Shown in pieces: positions 53,322 through 61,874 of a stretch of DNA of 64,000 nucleotides. The notes beneath the pieces were generated by a model. The model was not told the origin of the DNA, made no database searches, and saw only the letters and a list, made by a program, of their open reading frames with translations. Origin of the DNA: Trichloromonas sp034006665 (lineage in GTDB: Bacteria > Desulfobacterota > Desulfuromonadia > Desulfuromonadales > Trichloromonadaceae). The DNA lies in contig NZ_JAVESI010000006.1 of NCBI RefSeq assembly GCF_034006665.1, positions 1-64,000 of the forward strand, in the 5' to 3' direction. Both the position numbers and the translations under genes were made by a program. Positions within the stretch are counted from its first letter, which is position 1, and every line of letters starts with the position of its first letter.

Positions 53322-54026
53322 ATGTGGAAAACCCTTTTGAAAACCGTGAGCCCGCGCAAAAGCGACGCGGAGCGCGACCCGGTGGCGGCCTATGTCCGAC
53401 AACGCTGCGAGGCCATCCGCTCGCAAGGCGTACTGAAAAAGACCTTGACCGAAGCCTCCTACTGCATTATTGACTTGGAAACGACGGGGCTGAATATCGC
53501 CGAGGACGCCATTATCAACGCAGCCGGAGTGAAGGTTAAGAGCGGCAAGATCACCAAAATCTACGAGGCCTATATCAAACCGCCGTTTCCCATCCGGCAG
53601 GAATCGATCCAGTGGCACGGCATCACCGACGACATGCTGACGGATAAACCGTCGATCGCGGAAACGCTCCCCGAGTTTCTCGGTTTCATCGGAAACAGCA
53701 TCATTGTCGGGCACCATATCAACTTCGACCTGCGGATGCTCAACCGGCACCTGAAAGATTATTACAACTGCTCCCTGGAGGGCGCTCCCTGGCTCGACAC
53801 TATGCTGCTGCACAAACTGGTGGTGGAAAATAACACCAATACCCAACTGGACGATCTGCTCAGCACCTACGTCATCGACTGCAACCAGCGGCACCGTGCA
53901 CTGGGCGATTCCATCGCGACGGCAAAGGTGTTTCTGAGGATTTCGCAGGAGCTGTCTTCGCCCTACAAAACACTTAACGATCTGTTTTGCGCCCAGCAGG
54001 ACATGTCCCGTAAGGATCATAAATGA
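53322..54026 (+). CDS. DEDDh 3'-5' exonuclease (DnaQ-like)
   Basis: 234 residues. ExoI IIDLETTGLN (Asp and Glu), the segment QWHGITDDML, ExoII GHHINFDLRML and ExoIII HRALGDSIAT (His and Asp) are all present, so catalysis is expected. A 45-residue N-terminal extension precedes the nuclease. Such exonucleases are encoded beside acetate permease genes in several bacteria, with no known reason. GGAG precedes the ATG by 6 nt. It overlaps the acetyl-CoA synthetase homologue by 4 nt. Confidence 0.9.
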   Translation: MWKTLLKTVSPRKSDAERDPVAAYVRQRCEAIRSQGVLKKTLTEASYCIIDLETTGLNIAEDAIINAAGVKVKSGKITKIYEAYIKPPFPIRQESIQWHGITDDMLTDKPSIAETLPEFLGFIGNSIIVGHHINFDLRMLNRHLKDYYNCSLEGAPWLDTMLLHKLVVENNTNTQLDDLLSTYVIDCNQRHRALGDSIATAKVFLRISQELSSPYKTLNDLFCAQQDMSRKDHK

Positions 54027-55891
54027 TGGTTCATCCCAAGATTGACTATCAGCGGCGTAAAATTTCCGCCCATCAATACGAAGCCTACCGGGACATGCCG
54101 CAGCAAGAGCTGTTCGATGCGCTGGCGCGCAAGTATCTGCACTGGGCGGAACCCTACCGCAAGGTGCTGGACGACATGGCGCCCCCCCATTACCACTGGT
54201 TTTCCGGCGGCAAGCTCAATGTCTTTGAAAACCTGGTCGGCAAACACATGGATACCCTGCGCCGCAACAAGGCAGCGATCATCTGGCGCGGAGTCAATTT
54301 CGAAGAGCGCACCTATACCTATCAGGCGCTGGGTCATGAAGTCCTGAGCCTGATCAACGGCTTGCTGCATCTGGGGGTAAAAAAAGGAACCCATGTCCTG
54401 ATCTATCTGCCGGACCTGCCGGAAACCGTTGTGGCCATGCTCGCCTGCGCCAGTATCGGCGCCATTCATATCAACTACCACATGGCTTATTCCGCCGAAG
54501 CGATGGCGCAGCGCCTGCAACACTGTCAGGCGAAATTCATTATTACCTGTGACGGCGTCAGTTTCCGCAGCCGGGGACTTAAAGATCTGGTGAATGAGGC
54601 GATGGAGCGTATCGATTACGAAATTCAGCACTGCGTGGTGGTGCGGCGCACTGGCCAGCACACCCTGATGCGACCGAAGCGCGACATCTGGTACGATGAC
54701 CTGGTTACCGATCCCGAGTTCGCCACGGGCGGAGTCTATGATCACCTTCGCCATGCCGACGAGCCGCTCTTCATGCTCTATACCTCGACCAAATCCAAGC
54801 AGCCGCGCGGGGTGCTGCACGGGTTGGCCGGTTATCTGATGTGGGCGCAATTCACCACCGAGTTGCTGTTCGATCTGGTGGATACCGATATTTTCTGGAA
54901 CACCTCGGATCTGGCCTGGATCAACGGCCATACGTATTCCGTTTACGGTCCGCTGCCCTTGGGAGCAACCCTGTTTCTCTATGAAGGGGCCATCTCCTAT
55001 GAAAACACCAATTATTTTTTCGACTACCTGGACCGCTATCACATCACGGTTCTGTACACTAACCCATCGCTGTTGCGTAGCGTCATGCGCGCAAAAAGCA
55101 CCAAGCGTTATCTGAACCGCGCCAGCAACTCTTTGCGCCTGATCGGTTGCGGTGGCGAAAAACTCAGTGAGGAGATATACAACTGGGCGCAGTTCGAACT
55201 GACCAACAACCGCAATCTGCCCATCAGCCAGATCTGGGGACAAACCGAGACGGGGGGCTGCCTGATCGCCGGGGTGCCGGGGGTACCGGATTTCAAGGAT
55301 GACACGATGATGCGCCCTTTGCCGGGAGTGGATGCCCGGATTGTCGACCACAACGGCGTGTCGATCAAAGCGGCGAGGGAACCCGGACGGTTGGTGCTGG
55401 CCTCGCCGTTGCCGTCGATGTTGCAGGATCTGTACAAGGATCCGGTCGGATACCAGCAAACCTTCTGGAAAAAATTTCCCGAGCGAACCTATTTCACCAC
55501 AGGGGACGGCGCCATTTACGACGATCTCGCCAATTTCGACCTGACCGGGCGGCTGGACAACGTGATCAGCACCGGCAGCGGGCGGCGGAGTATCGCCGAA
55601 ATTGAAGAAACCGTCATGACCATGCGCCGCATTCGCGAATGCGCGGCCATCGTCATCGATCATCCGCTGCAAGGTTATATGCTGGTGATTTTTTGCGTGT
55701 TGCAGAATTTTCGTGATGAAAGCTACCGGGAAAAAACCCTACAGGATGTCCGCGAACACATCATTGAGGAGATCGGCGAACTGAACCTGCCAGACAAGAT
55801 CCGGTTCACCAAATATCTACCCAAAACCCCCGATAACCGGATTAATCGAGAACTGCTTCAGGAAATCGCCCTACAGATGGAGGGGATCTGA
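54023..55891 (+). CDS. Acetyl-CoA synthetase homologue lacking key catalytic motifs
   Basis: 622 residues that align along the whole length of acetyl-CoA synthetase: an N-terminal region like Acs, SDLAWINGHTYSVYGPL, IWGQTETGG (404-412), TGDGA (493-497) and TGRLDNV. Two hallmark sites are altered. The glycine-rich nucleotide loop, TSGSTGKPKG in the family, reads TSTKSKQPRG (254-263). The C-terminal acylation motif, PKTRSGK in the family, reads PKTPDNR (600-606), so the catalytic Lys is Arg606. The SGHR segment is also changed (GSGR). Adenylation or thioester formation is therefore doubtful; it may bind an acyl-adenylate or nucleotide as a sensor. AAGGA precedes the ATG, which overlaps the exonuclease stop. 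Confidence 0.85.
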   Translation: MMVHPKIDYQRRKISAHQYEAYRDMPQQELFDALARKYLHWAEPYRKVLDDMAPPHYHWFSGGKLNVFENLVGKHMDTLRRNKAAIIWRGVNFEERTYTYQALGHEVLSLINGLLHLGVKKGTHVLIYLPDLPETVVAMLACASIGAIHINYHMAYSAEAMAQRLQHCQAKFIITCDGVSFRSRGLKDLVNEAMERIDYEIQHCVVVRRTGQHTLMRPKRDIWYDDLVTDPEFATGGVYDHLRHADEPLFMLYTSTKSKQPRGVLHGLAGYLMWAQFTTELLFDLVDTDIFWNTSDLAWINGHTYSVYGPLPLGATLFLYEGAISYENTNYFFDYLDRYHITVLYTNPSLLRSVMRAKSTKRYLNRASNSLRLIGCGGEKLSEEIYNWAQFELTNNRNLPISQIWGQTETGGCLIAGVPGVPDFKDDTMMRPLPGVDARIVDHNGVSIKAAREPGRLVLASPLPSMLQDLYKDPVGYQQTFWKKFPERTYFTTGDGAIYDDLANFDLTGRLDNVISTGSGRRSIAEIEETVMTMRRIRECAAIVIDHPLQGYMLVIFCVLQNFRDESYREKTLQDVREHIIEEIGELNLPDKIRFTKYLPKTPDNRINRELLQEIALQMEGI

Positions 55892-55943
55892 CCTTCGCCG
55901 ACGAGACAAGGGAGTTGGGGCCAGGCGGATAACGCGAAGGTGC

Positions 55944-57779
55944 TCAGTCCCCGGACTGCGCTAATGCGGAGAAGATATTGCGGGCCACCGCTTCCGGCAG
56001 GCCGGAAACCCGCGACAAGTCTTCCAGGGTCGCCTCGCGAATCCTCTTCAGACTGCCGAAATGCCTGAGCAGCACCTTGCGCCGGGCCGGGCCGACGCCG
56101 GGGATATCTTCGAGGATCGAACTAAACGCGGCTTTGCCGCGCAACTTGCGATGCTGAGTCAGGGCGAAACGGTGGGCTTCGTCGCGCAGCCGCTCAAGCA
56201 TGAAGAGCGCCGGTGAACCCGGCCGGAGCAATACTGGGTTCTTGCGCCCGGGGAGAAAAAACCGTTCTTCGCTACGCTCCAAGGCTCGCCCGCGCACGTT
56301 GGACACAACCCGGCTCTTGGCGATGCCGGCGCGGTCGATTCGACCCATCAGGCCAAGCTCATCAAGAACCCGGTCGACCACCCCGAGCTGTCCCCGGCCC
56401 CCGTCGATCAGGATAAAATCTGGCAACACCCCATCGTCGCGCCCCCGGTTGAAGCGGCGTCGCAAAACTTCATAGAGCGAGGCATAGTCATCCGCCCCCG
56501 CCACAGTCCGGATTTTGAACTGGCGATATTCGGCTCGGGCCGCCTCGCCATCAATCAGAACTGCCATGCTACCGACGCTCTGCCGCCCCTGCACATTGGA
56601 AATATCGAAACATTCCATCCGTTTGGGTAATCGGCTGAGATGCAGACGACGATGGATTTCTTCAAGTACGCCGTCGATGGCTTCACGCCGGCTGCCGCGC
56701 TCGCGAAACGACTCGAGAGCGTTGCGGTTGGCCAGCTCCACCAGTTCGCGCTTGACGCCCCGCCGGGGCACCGTCATCTCGACCCTGCCCCCCTTGCGTT
56801 CGCCGAGCCATTCGGCCAGAGCGGCGGCATTCTCCGGCAACAACGGAAGCAGCAACTGCTCGGGGATAACCACCTCCCGTCCGTAAAACTCCTGCAAAAA
56901 CGCCGAAAGAAGCTCATCTTCATCCAGTTTCCAATCGATGGCAAAGCCGCGCCGGTCGATTAACTTGCCCTGGCGAACGAACAGGATCACCACTTCAACC
57001 TCGCCCCCTTCGCGATGCAGGCCGAGTACGTCTTGGTCACCGCCGGCCGGGGTCACCATCTTCTGCCGTTCTATGGTCTGCTCGATGGAGCCGATCTGAT
57101 CGCGGAACCGGGCCGCTGCTTCAAAACGCAGCTCGTCAGAAGCCGCCAGCATCTTTTTCCGCAACATCCGCAACACGTCGTTTTCGCGCCCGGACAGAAA
57201 GGCGATCACTCCGTCGACCAGCTCCCGATACCCCGCGCCGCTGATTCGTCCATGGCAGGGAGCGCTGCACTGGCCGATCTGGAAAAACAGGCAGGGGCGA
57301 CCGCGCCGCCGGCAGGTCGCGAGAGGATAGTGGCGCAGGGGAAAAATCCGGTAAATTTCCTTGAGGGTATCGCGAACCGCGGACGAGGAAGCAAAGGGGC
57401 CGAAATAGAACGCTCCGTCATGCCGGACCTTGCGGACCACCTGCAGGGCGGGAAATTCTTCGCGCGGGTCGAGCCGCAACGAAACATAAGTCTTGTCGTC
57501 CCGCAAATTGATATTGTAGCGGGGACGGTGCTGCTTAATCAGGGTGTTTTCGAGGATCAACGCTTCTTTTTCGGTATCCGTGACGATCGTCTCGATGTCG
57601 CAGACCCGGTCCATGAGAAAGCGAATATGGGCGCGGTCGTCGCCGGCGGCGGAAAAGTAACCCCGTAACCGGTTGCGCAGATGTTTGGCTTTGCCGACGT
57701 AAAGAACCGTCCCATCATCGCCCTTCATCAGGTACACGCCGTGAGCAGCGGGAATTTTTTTCAGGTCAAAATCGATCAC
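55944..57779 (-). CDS. uvrC: Excinuclease ABC subunit C
   Basis: 611 residues. N-terminal GIY-YIG nuclease (HGVYLMKGDDGTVLYVGKAKHL), a UVR motif region (about 200-240), the RNase H-like 5' nuclease domain (MECFDISNVQG, ILIDGGRGQL) and a C-terminal helix-hairpin-helix pair (DIPGVGPARRKVLLRHFGS). It makes both incisions in nucleotide excision repair with UvrB. The GTG at 57777-57779 is chosen because homologues start there and because the longer TTG start (57836) lies inside the terminator of the preceding gene. No clear Shine-Dalgarno is seen. Confidence 0.95.
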   Translation of the reverse strand: MIDFDLKKIPAAHGVYLMKGDDGTVLYVGKAKHLRNRLRGYFSAAGDDRAHIRFLMDRVCDIETIVTDTEKEALILENTLIKQHRPRYNINLRDDKTYVSLRLDPREEFPALQVVRKVRHDGAFYFGPFASSSAVRDTLKEIYRIFPLRHYPLATCRRRGRPCLFFQIGQCSAPCHGRISGAGYRELVDGVIAFLSGRENDVLRMLRKKMLAASDELRFEAAARFRDQIGSIEQTIERQKMVTPAGGDQDVLGLHREGGEVEVVILFVRQGKLIDRRGFAIDWKLDEDELLSAFLQEFYGREVVIPEQLLLPLLPENAAALAEWLGERKGGRVEMTVPRRGVKRELVELANRNALESFRERGSRREAIDGVLEEIHRRLHLSRLPKRMECFDISNVQGRQSVGSMAVLIDGEAARAEYRQFKIRTVAGADDYASLYEVLRRRFNRGRDDGVLPDFILIDGGRGQLGVVDRVLDELGLMGRIDRAGIAKSRVVSNVRGRALERSEERFFLPGRKNPVLLRPGSPALFMLERLRDEAHRFALTQHRKLRGKAAFSSILEDIPGVGPARRKVLLRHFGSLKRIREATLEDLSRVSGLPEAVARNIFSALAQSGD

Positions 57780-57830
57780 TGCGACGACCGTGGCGACTCG
57801 CGGGAGAGAGGGTTTGAAAATAACGGACAA

Positions 57831-57870
57831 CAGCAAGAAAAGCCAAGGCAGACCTTGGCTTTTCTTGCTG
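57831..57870 (-). terminator. Rho-independent terminator between the rubrerythrin-like gene and uvrC
   Basis: CAGCAAGAAAAGCCAAGG and its complement form a perfect 18-bp stem around a four-base loop; the stem contains T-rich arms. It lies 19 bp beyond the stop codon of the rubrerythrin-like gene. Confidence 0.85.
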
Positions 57871-57889
57871 TTGAAATCTCAATCCGTCA

Positions 57890-58402
57890 TCATTCGTCGG
57901 CCATGCCGAAATGGTCGGCCTCTATTTCGATAAAAGCGCTCAGCACCTGCTTAACCCGTTCCTCGGCAGTCTCTTCGAGAAACCTCGTGTAAAGCTGCAC
58001 GGCACGACCTTCTCGCTTGCGCGCCTCGGCCAGATTTTCTTTGTGTGACGGCGAGCACTCGCCAGGAGCCGAAAGCTCCTCGGGCAAAGGAATATCAAGG
58101 ATTTGGCAGAAGAGTACGGCGTGGGCCGTCTCGGTGCGGGAAAGGGCGGAAAAGAGCGCCCGTCCCCGCTCGCAATCGGCGACCTGCGCGGCTCCCCGGT
58201 AGAAGGTCGCGTTGCCGACCGCCAGGTCGAGGGCGCGTTCGAGGTTTTCCCGGCTCTTGCGGGAAAGCTCGCCAAGGGGAACTTGCCGATAGGCATCCGC
58301 CGCTACCAGGTATTTGCCGGGGGCTCCGCAGAAGGGGCAGTGGCTGGGAGCGGCCGAGCCGATGTAGGACTCACCGCAGATCAGGCATCGAAAGAGATTC
58401 AT
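57890..58402 (-). CDS. Rubrerythrin-like protein with N-terminal rubredoxin-type zinc/iron site
   Basis: 170 residues. The N-terminus has two CxxC knuckles (CLICGESY and CPFCGAPG), like the iron site of rubredoxin but placed before the ferritin-like four-helix domain (reverse of classical rubrerythrin). Diiron ligands are visible in TETAH (ExxH) and EIEADH, and a Glu in KREGRAVQLY. The first helix reads LDLAVGNATFY where related proteins usually have a Glu ligand, so the diiron site may be incomplete. A role in peroxide reduction is inferred. AAGGAG precedes the ATG. Confidence 0.85.
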   Translation of the reverse strand: MNLFRCLICGESYIGSAAPSHCPFCGAPGKYLVAADAYRQVPLGELSRKSRENLERALDLAVGNATFYRGAAQVADCERGRALFSALSRTETAHAVLFCQILDIPLPEELSAPGECSPSHKENLAEARKREGRAVQLYTRFLEETAEERVKQVLSAFIEIEADHFGMADE

Positions 58403-58592
58403 TCAGGGTCTCCTTGGAAAGTGTTGTGAGCATAGCAAGGCGCCCATCTTCTGTCAACGCGTCCCACGCGTGTCCCATGCACCCCGCGTTCCCACCCGGA
58501 GAGAAGGACGGGAATCCTCGGTCGGACGCGGCAACGAGGTCGGGGGAGAAGTCGAGATCCAGGGTTTTTTCTGGTTTTATCGCTGTGGATTG

Positions 58593-58598
58593 ATATAA
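58593..58598 (+). promoter_or_regulatory. Candidate -10 box upstream of the cyclic-nucleotide-binding gene
   Basis: A perfect TATAAT lies 36 bp before the chosen GTG start. No good -35 is visible, so the promoter may depend on an activator or be weak. Confidence 0.35.
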
Positions 58599-58634
58599 TT
58601 GGCGAACTTTTTCGCCACCCTGTGGAGGTCGACC

Positions 58635-59180
58635 GTGAACCCCTTCTGGAGCAACATTTTCCACAAGAAGTCGGAAGCCGATTCGCTTATCGCCTTTCTG
58701 CGCAGCCTGGCGATCTTTGCCGACCTAGGACGCCGGGAAGTGAGTTTCATCGCCGGCCTCGTCCATGCCCGGCGTTATGCCCCGGCGGAAACAATCTTCG
58801 AAGGGGGGGATCCGGGAACCGGCATGTATGCCGTACGCTCGGGGCGGGTCGCCATTTTCATTCGCCATCCCGACGGACAGAAGGAACAGCTGGCGGTCCT
58901 CGGCCCAGGCGACTTCTTCGGCGAAGCGACGCTGCTCGCTCCGGCACGGCGAACCGCTTCGGCGCGCACGCTCGAAGAGACCGAGCTGGTCGGCCTGTTT
59001 CGCGCCGACCTGATGGAAGCGACGCGCAAGCATCCGAACGTGAGCAATGCCATCCTCATCAGCCTGGCACGCATCCTCAGCGAACGGATGCAGGCGGCCG
59101 AGCTGGAAATCCGCCAGCTGCGCGCCGCGCTCAGGCTTTCACCGCCGCCAACCGGCACCGAGAGTGATGACCTGCCATGA
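58635..59180 (+). CDS. Cyclic-nucleotide-binding (Crp-like) domain protein without a DNA-binding domain
   Basis: 181 residues: one cyclic-nucleotide-binding beta barrel (about 30-145) with the phosphate cassette FGEATLLAPARRTASA, in which the Glu and the Arg-Thr/Ser pair contact cAMP or cGMP in the family. A C-terminal helix follows, with no helix-turn-helix. The GTG at 58635 follows TGGAGG by about 7 nt; an upstream TTG in frame is less likely. It overlaps the permease gene by 4 nt, so a regulatory role on that transporter is possible. Confidence 0.85.
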   Translation: MNPFWSNIFHKKSEADSLIAFLRSLAIFADLGRREVSFIAGLVHARRYAPAETIFEGGDPGTGMYAVRSGRVAIFIRHPDGQKEQLAVLGPGDFFGEATLLAPARRTASARTLEETELVGLFRADLMEATRKHPNVSNAILISLARILSERMQAAELEIRQLRAALRLSPPPTGTESDDLP

Positions 59181-60301
59181 CACCGAAGCCTGTGCTGACC
59201 CGGGTTCACCTGCTCCTCTTCTTTTTCGTCCTAGCCGCCGGAATCGCCGTGGGGCTCTCCCTCTTTTCCTCGGCGTCGACCGTTCTGACCCTGATCCGTA
59301 CCGCCACCAGCGGCCTCTTCCTGCCGCTCTTGTTGTCACTGATCGCCACCTTTCTGCTCGGCCCCATCGTCTCCTTCATCGAGCGAGAAAACATCAGCCG
59401 CACCTTAAGCATTTTTCTCGTCTACCTGCTGGTTGCCGCGCTGCTCCTCCTCGCCGCCGGCTGGCTCAGCCCCCACTGGCAGGAGATGTGGAGTTCCCTG
59501 CGCACCGACCTGCCTCGCTACACCGCCAAATTCATCACCCTGCTGCGCGACGCCCAGGAAAACCTGCAAAACCGCTTCCCCTATATTGAAAGCTACGACC
59601 TGACCGGCCACGCTCGTACCCTGGCCGAGCAGCTTGTCGCCCAGATTCTGGTGGGCACGCCGAAGTCGGCCCTGCGCCTTGGCAGCCTGTTGATCCTGGT
59701 GCCGCTCTTTACCTTCTTTTTCCTGCGGGACGGCAACCTTATCCTGCGCACTTGCGTCTCCTTGACCCCGAACCGCTATTTCGAAATGGTGCATGACCTG
59801 ACCTCCGTGGTCAGTCGGCAGATGGCCGATTTCATCCGCGGGCGCCTGCTCGAAGCCTTCATCGTCGGCCTAGTGGTCACCCTCGGGCTCTCCTTCACCG
59901 ATCTCCGCTACACACCGATCCTCGGCATCTTCGCCGGCGTCACCAACCTGATTCCCTACATCGGCCCGCTCGTCGGCATGATTCCAGGCATCCTTATCGC
60001 CCTGGTCGATCTCGGCATGGGCGCTCAGTTCTGGTGGATCGTCATCGTCTATTTTCTAATCGCCCAGGTCATCGTCGACAACTTCATCCTGATCCCGGTG
60101 CTGATCTCCCGCTATTCCAACCTCCATCCCCTCTGGGTGCTGCTCGCCATCATCATGGGGGGCAAGCTCTATGGGGTTCTGGGCATGATCATCGGCGTAC
60201 CGGTTGCCAGCATCATCAAGATCGCCCTGCTTGAAATTCGCCATTACCGCAATACCTTCGCCCTGCCCGACACCGCTCAGGAACAGGAACGGCCGACCTG
60301 A
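59177..60301 (+). CDS. AI-2E family transporter (PerM/YdiK-like permease)
   Basis: 374 residues with about eight membrane segments. The family signature near the C-terminus is FAGVTNLIPYIGPLVGMIPG, followed by VIVDNFILIPVLIS and MGGKLYGVLGMIIGVPVASI. Members range from AI-2 exporters to sodium/proton antiporters, so the substrate is unknown. Its start overlaps the cyclic-nucleotide-binding gene. Confidence 0.9.
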   Translation: MTPKPVLTRVHLLLFFFVLAAGIAVGLSLFSSASTVLTLIRTATSGLFLPLLLSLIATFLLGPIVSFIERENISRTLSIFLVYLLVAALLLLAAGWLSPHWQEMWSSLRTDLPRYTAKFITLLRDAQENLQNRFPYIESYDLTGHARTLAEQLVAQILVGTPKSALRLGSLLILVPLFTFFFLRDGNLILRTCVSLTPNRYFEMVHDLTSVVSRQMADFIRGRLLEAFIVGLVVTLGLSFTDLRYTPILGIFAGVTNLIPYIGPLVGMIPGILIALVDLGMGAQFWWIVIVYFLIAQVIVDNFILIPVLISRYSNLHPLWVLLAIIMGGKLYGVLGMIIGVPVASIIKIALLEIRHYRNTFALPDTAQEQERPT

Positions 60302-60466
60302 CTTTACCGAAGACCAGAACCACCGAACAGCGCCGGGACGACGCCCGCAACCTTTAAAACTGATGGGGCAGTAAAAAGAAAAGTTCTATAAGCAGTTAAA
60401 AGCATTAGATTATTTGTAGTTTTCTTCTTGTGCCAAGACAAGGCTTATAGTATATTCCACATAAAT

Positions 60467-60481
60467 TATAATATGTATAAT
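60467..60481 (+). promoter_or_regulatory. AT-rich promoter region of the displaced kinase gene
   Basis: Two TATAAT boxes (60467-60472 and 60476-60481) lie in an AT-rich stretch, followed by GAGGGA (60488-60493) and an ATG at 60499-60501. These are the likely original expression signals of the kinase gene now separated from them by the IS element. Confidence 0.5.
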
Positions 60482-60500
60482 ATGCTTGAGGGACAGCCAT

Positions 60501-61874
60501 GAATGGCGCTAGTTTAAATCGTTTCAGCACGATATCTATTTCGGTGAGGAGCCTCTTTCATTTCATGCCGTGGACGGGTCATCAGTTCGTAATTTTTCGG
60601 TCGTCGCTTACGGCAACGGGGTTCACTACGCCCCGGACGTTGTCGGATTGGGGTATCGGTTATCGCCTCATGGAGGTCGGCGATAAGCCTGGAGCGTTCT
60701 ATCCTGTTCAACCTCCTCTGGTTCAAATGGGGCTCCGAGTTGCGCAATGCTTGGAGACTGCCCTTGAAACTGACAACCCGAACCGCAAGATCCGCTGCCT
60801 TGACCGCATCCAACATCAGCCGCCGGATACAGTTGTCGGCGATAAAGTGCATCAAGATTTCTTTCCGGACCATGTCCGGTGTTTTGCACCGCAGGACGTC
60901 CATCCCCATGGTCGTCTTGACGTCGCGGAAAAACAGCTCGACATCCCAGCGTTGGGAGTAAAGGTCGGCAAGTTCTTCAGCGGGATAGTGCGCGGCATTC
61001 AGAAGCGTGGTGACGATGTAAAAGTACCGAACCCTGAAGCCCGGATAGGGTACCGTAACCTTGATCTGCCGCAACGCCCTGTTCTTTCAGCTTGGCGATG
61101 TCGAAATAACTGCAGAATCCCTTGTCGCCCAGGAAGACGTCGCCGGGCGGGAGGGTTCCCCACTGCTGACGGAACAGCGGGAGCTCGTGGTTTTTCTTGT
61201 TGCCGATGGCGTAGCTGAGCAAGGCTCCGCCGGCCAGCGAAAAACAAGCGCAAATGCGGGCGGTGGGGAATCCGCACCCCGGTTTCTGGGAAGCCGTTTG
61301 CGGCCAGACTTCCTGGTTTTCCAAAGTGTCCGGCATGCTGATACCCGTCTCATCGACGACGATCACCTGTCGGCCGCTCAGTGGACCAATCTCCGACCTC
61401 CCTTCCGGATGACCAGCGATATCTCGGCAAGCATCTTTATATCGAGCTTCTTGCAGGCCGTACAATAGGAAGAAGTCGATGACGAAGGGAACGTGATTCC
61501 CTTGAGGGAGGCATAGGATTGAAGCTTGCGGATCACTTCCTTGCAGCCCCCATCCGCATCAAGCACCTGGCTGAAGAAAGCCCAGAAGGTGTTCTCCTTG
61601 GAGAAAAGCCTTCTGCGACTCATGCCCCCCTCTTTCTCCGACTTGAGAAGCTGCCGGGGAATGAACTTTTCAAAGACCTCGCCGATTTGCTTGAATGTAT
61701 TCTGTTGCAACAAAGCCAGTCTATCGGCAAGTTTCTGTTGCTCCGAACGGGGCTTGCGACGAAGGGTCTGGAAGTGGAAACCCGGGAACATTAGCTGTGA
61801 ATTTTTCATGATGCATTAAGCCAATATTTTCAGGTGTTTTTCCCATGGCAGGCGCCCTTAAACTAGCGCCATTC
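60501..61874 (-). mobile_element. Decayed IS4-type insertion sequence
   Basis: Bounded by a 17-bp inverted repeat GAATGGCGCTAGTTTAA (60501-60517) and its perfect complement (61858-61874). It is about 1.37 kb and carries a broken transposase gene. No exact target duplication is visible (GGACAGCCAT against GCGAGAGCAT, only 7 of 10 alike). It sits exactly at the start codon of a histidine kinase gene. Confidence 0.85.
60514..61809 (-). pseudogene. IS4-family transposase with frameshift and internal deletion
   Basis: The gene starts at MKNSQLMFPGF (61809) and reads to about 61395. A frameshift, perhaps with a short deletion, puts RQVIVVDETGISMPD (first catalytic Asp) and VFLGDKGFCSY (second Asp) in a different frame. 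After KLKEQG (near 61074) the sequence jumps to LRQIKVTVPYPGF in a third frame, with the catalytic Glu in RWDVELFFRDVKTTMGMD. Compared with the IS4 family, some 70-90 residues are missing at that junction. The enzyme cannot be made intact, so movement would need a transposase in trans. Confidence 0.85.

Noticed and set aside
54017..55672. 551-residue open frame antisense to the Acs homologue
   Set aside because: The plus-strand frame matches Acs along its full length; the antisense product has no recognisable feature.
57777..57836. Longer uvrC start at a TTG (57836)
   Set aside because: It lies inside the 18-bp stem of the terminator of the preceding gene, and homologues begin near the GTG at 57779.
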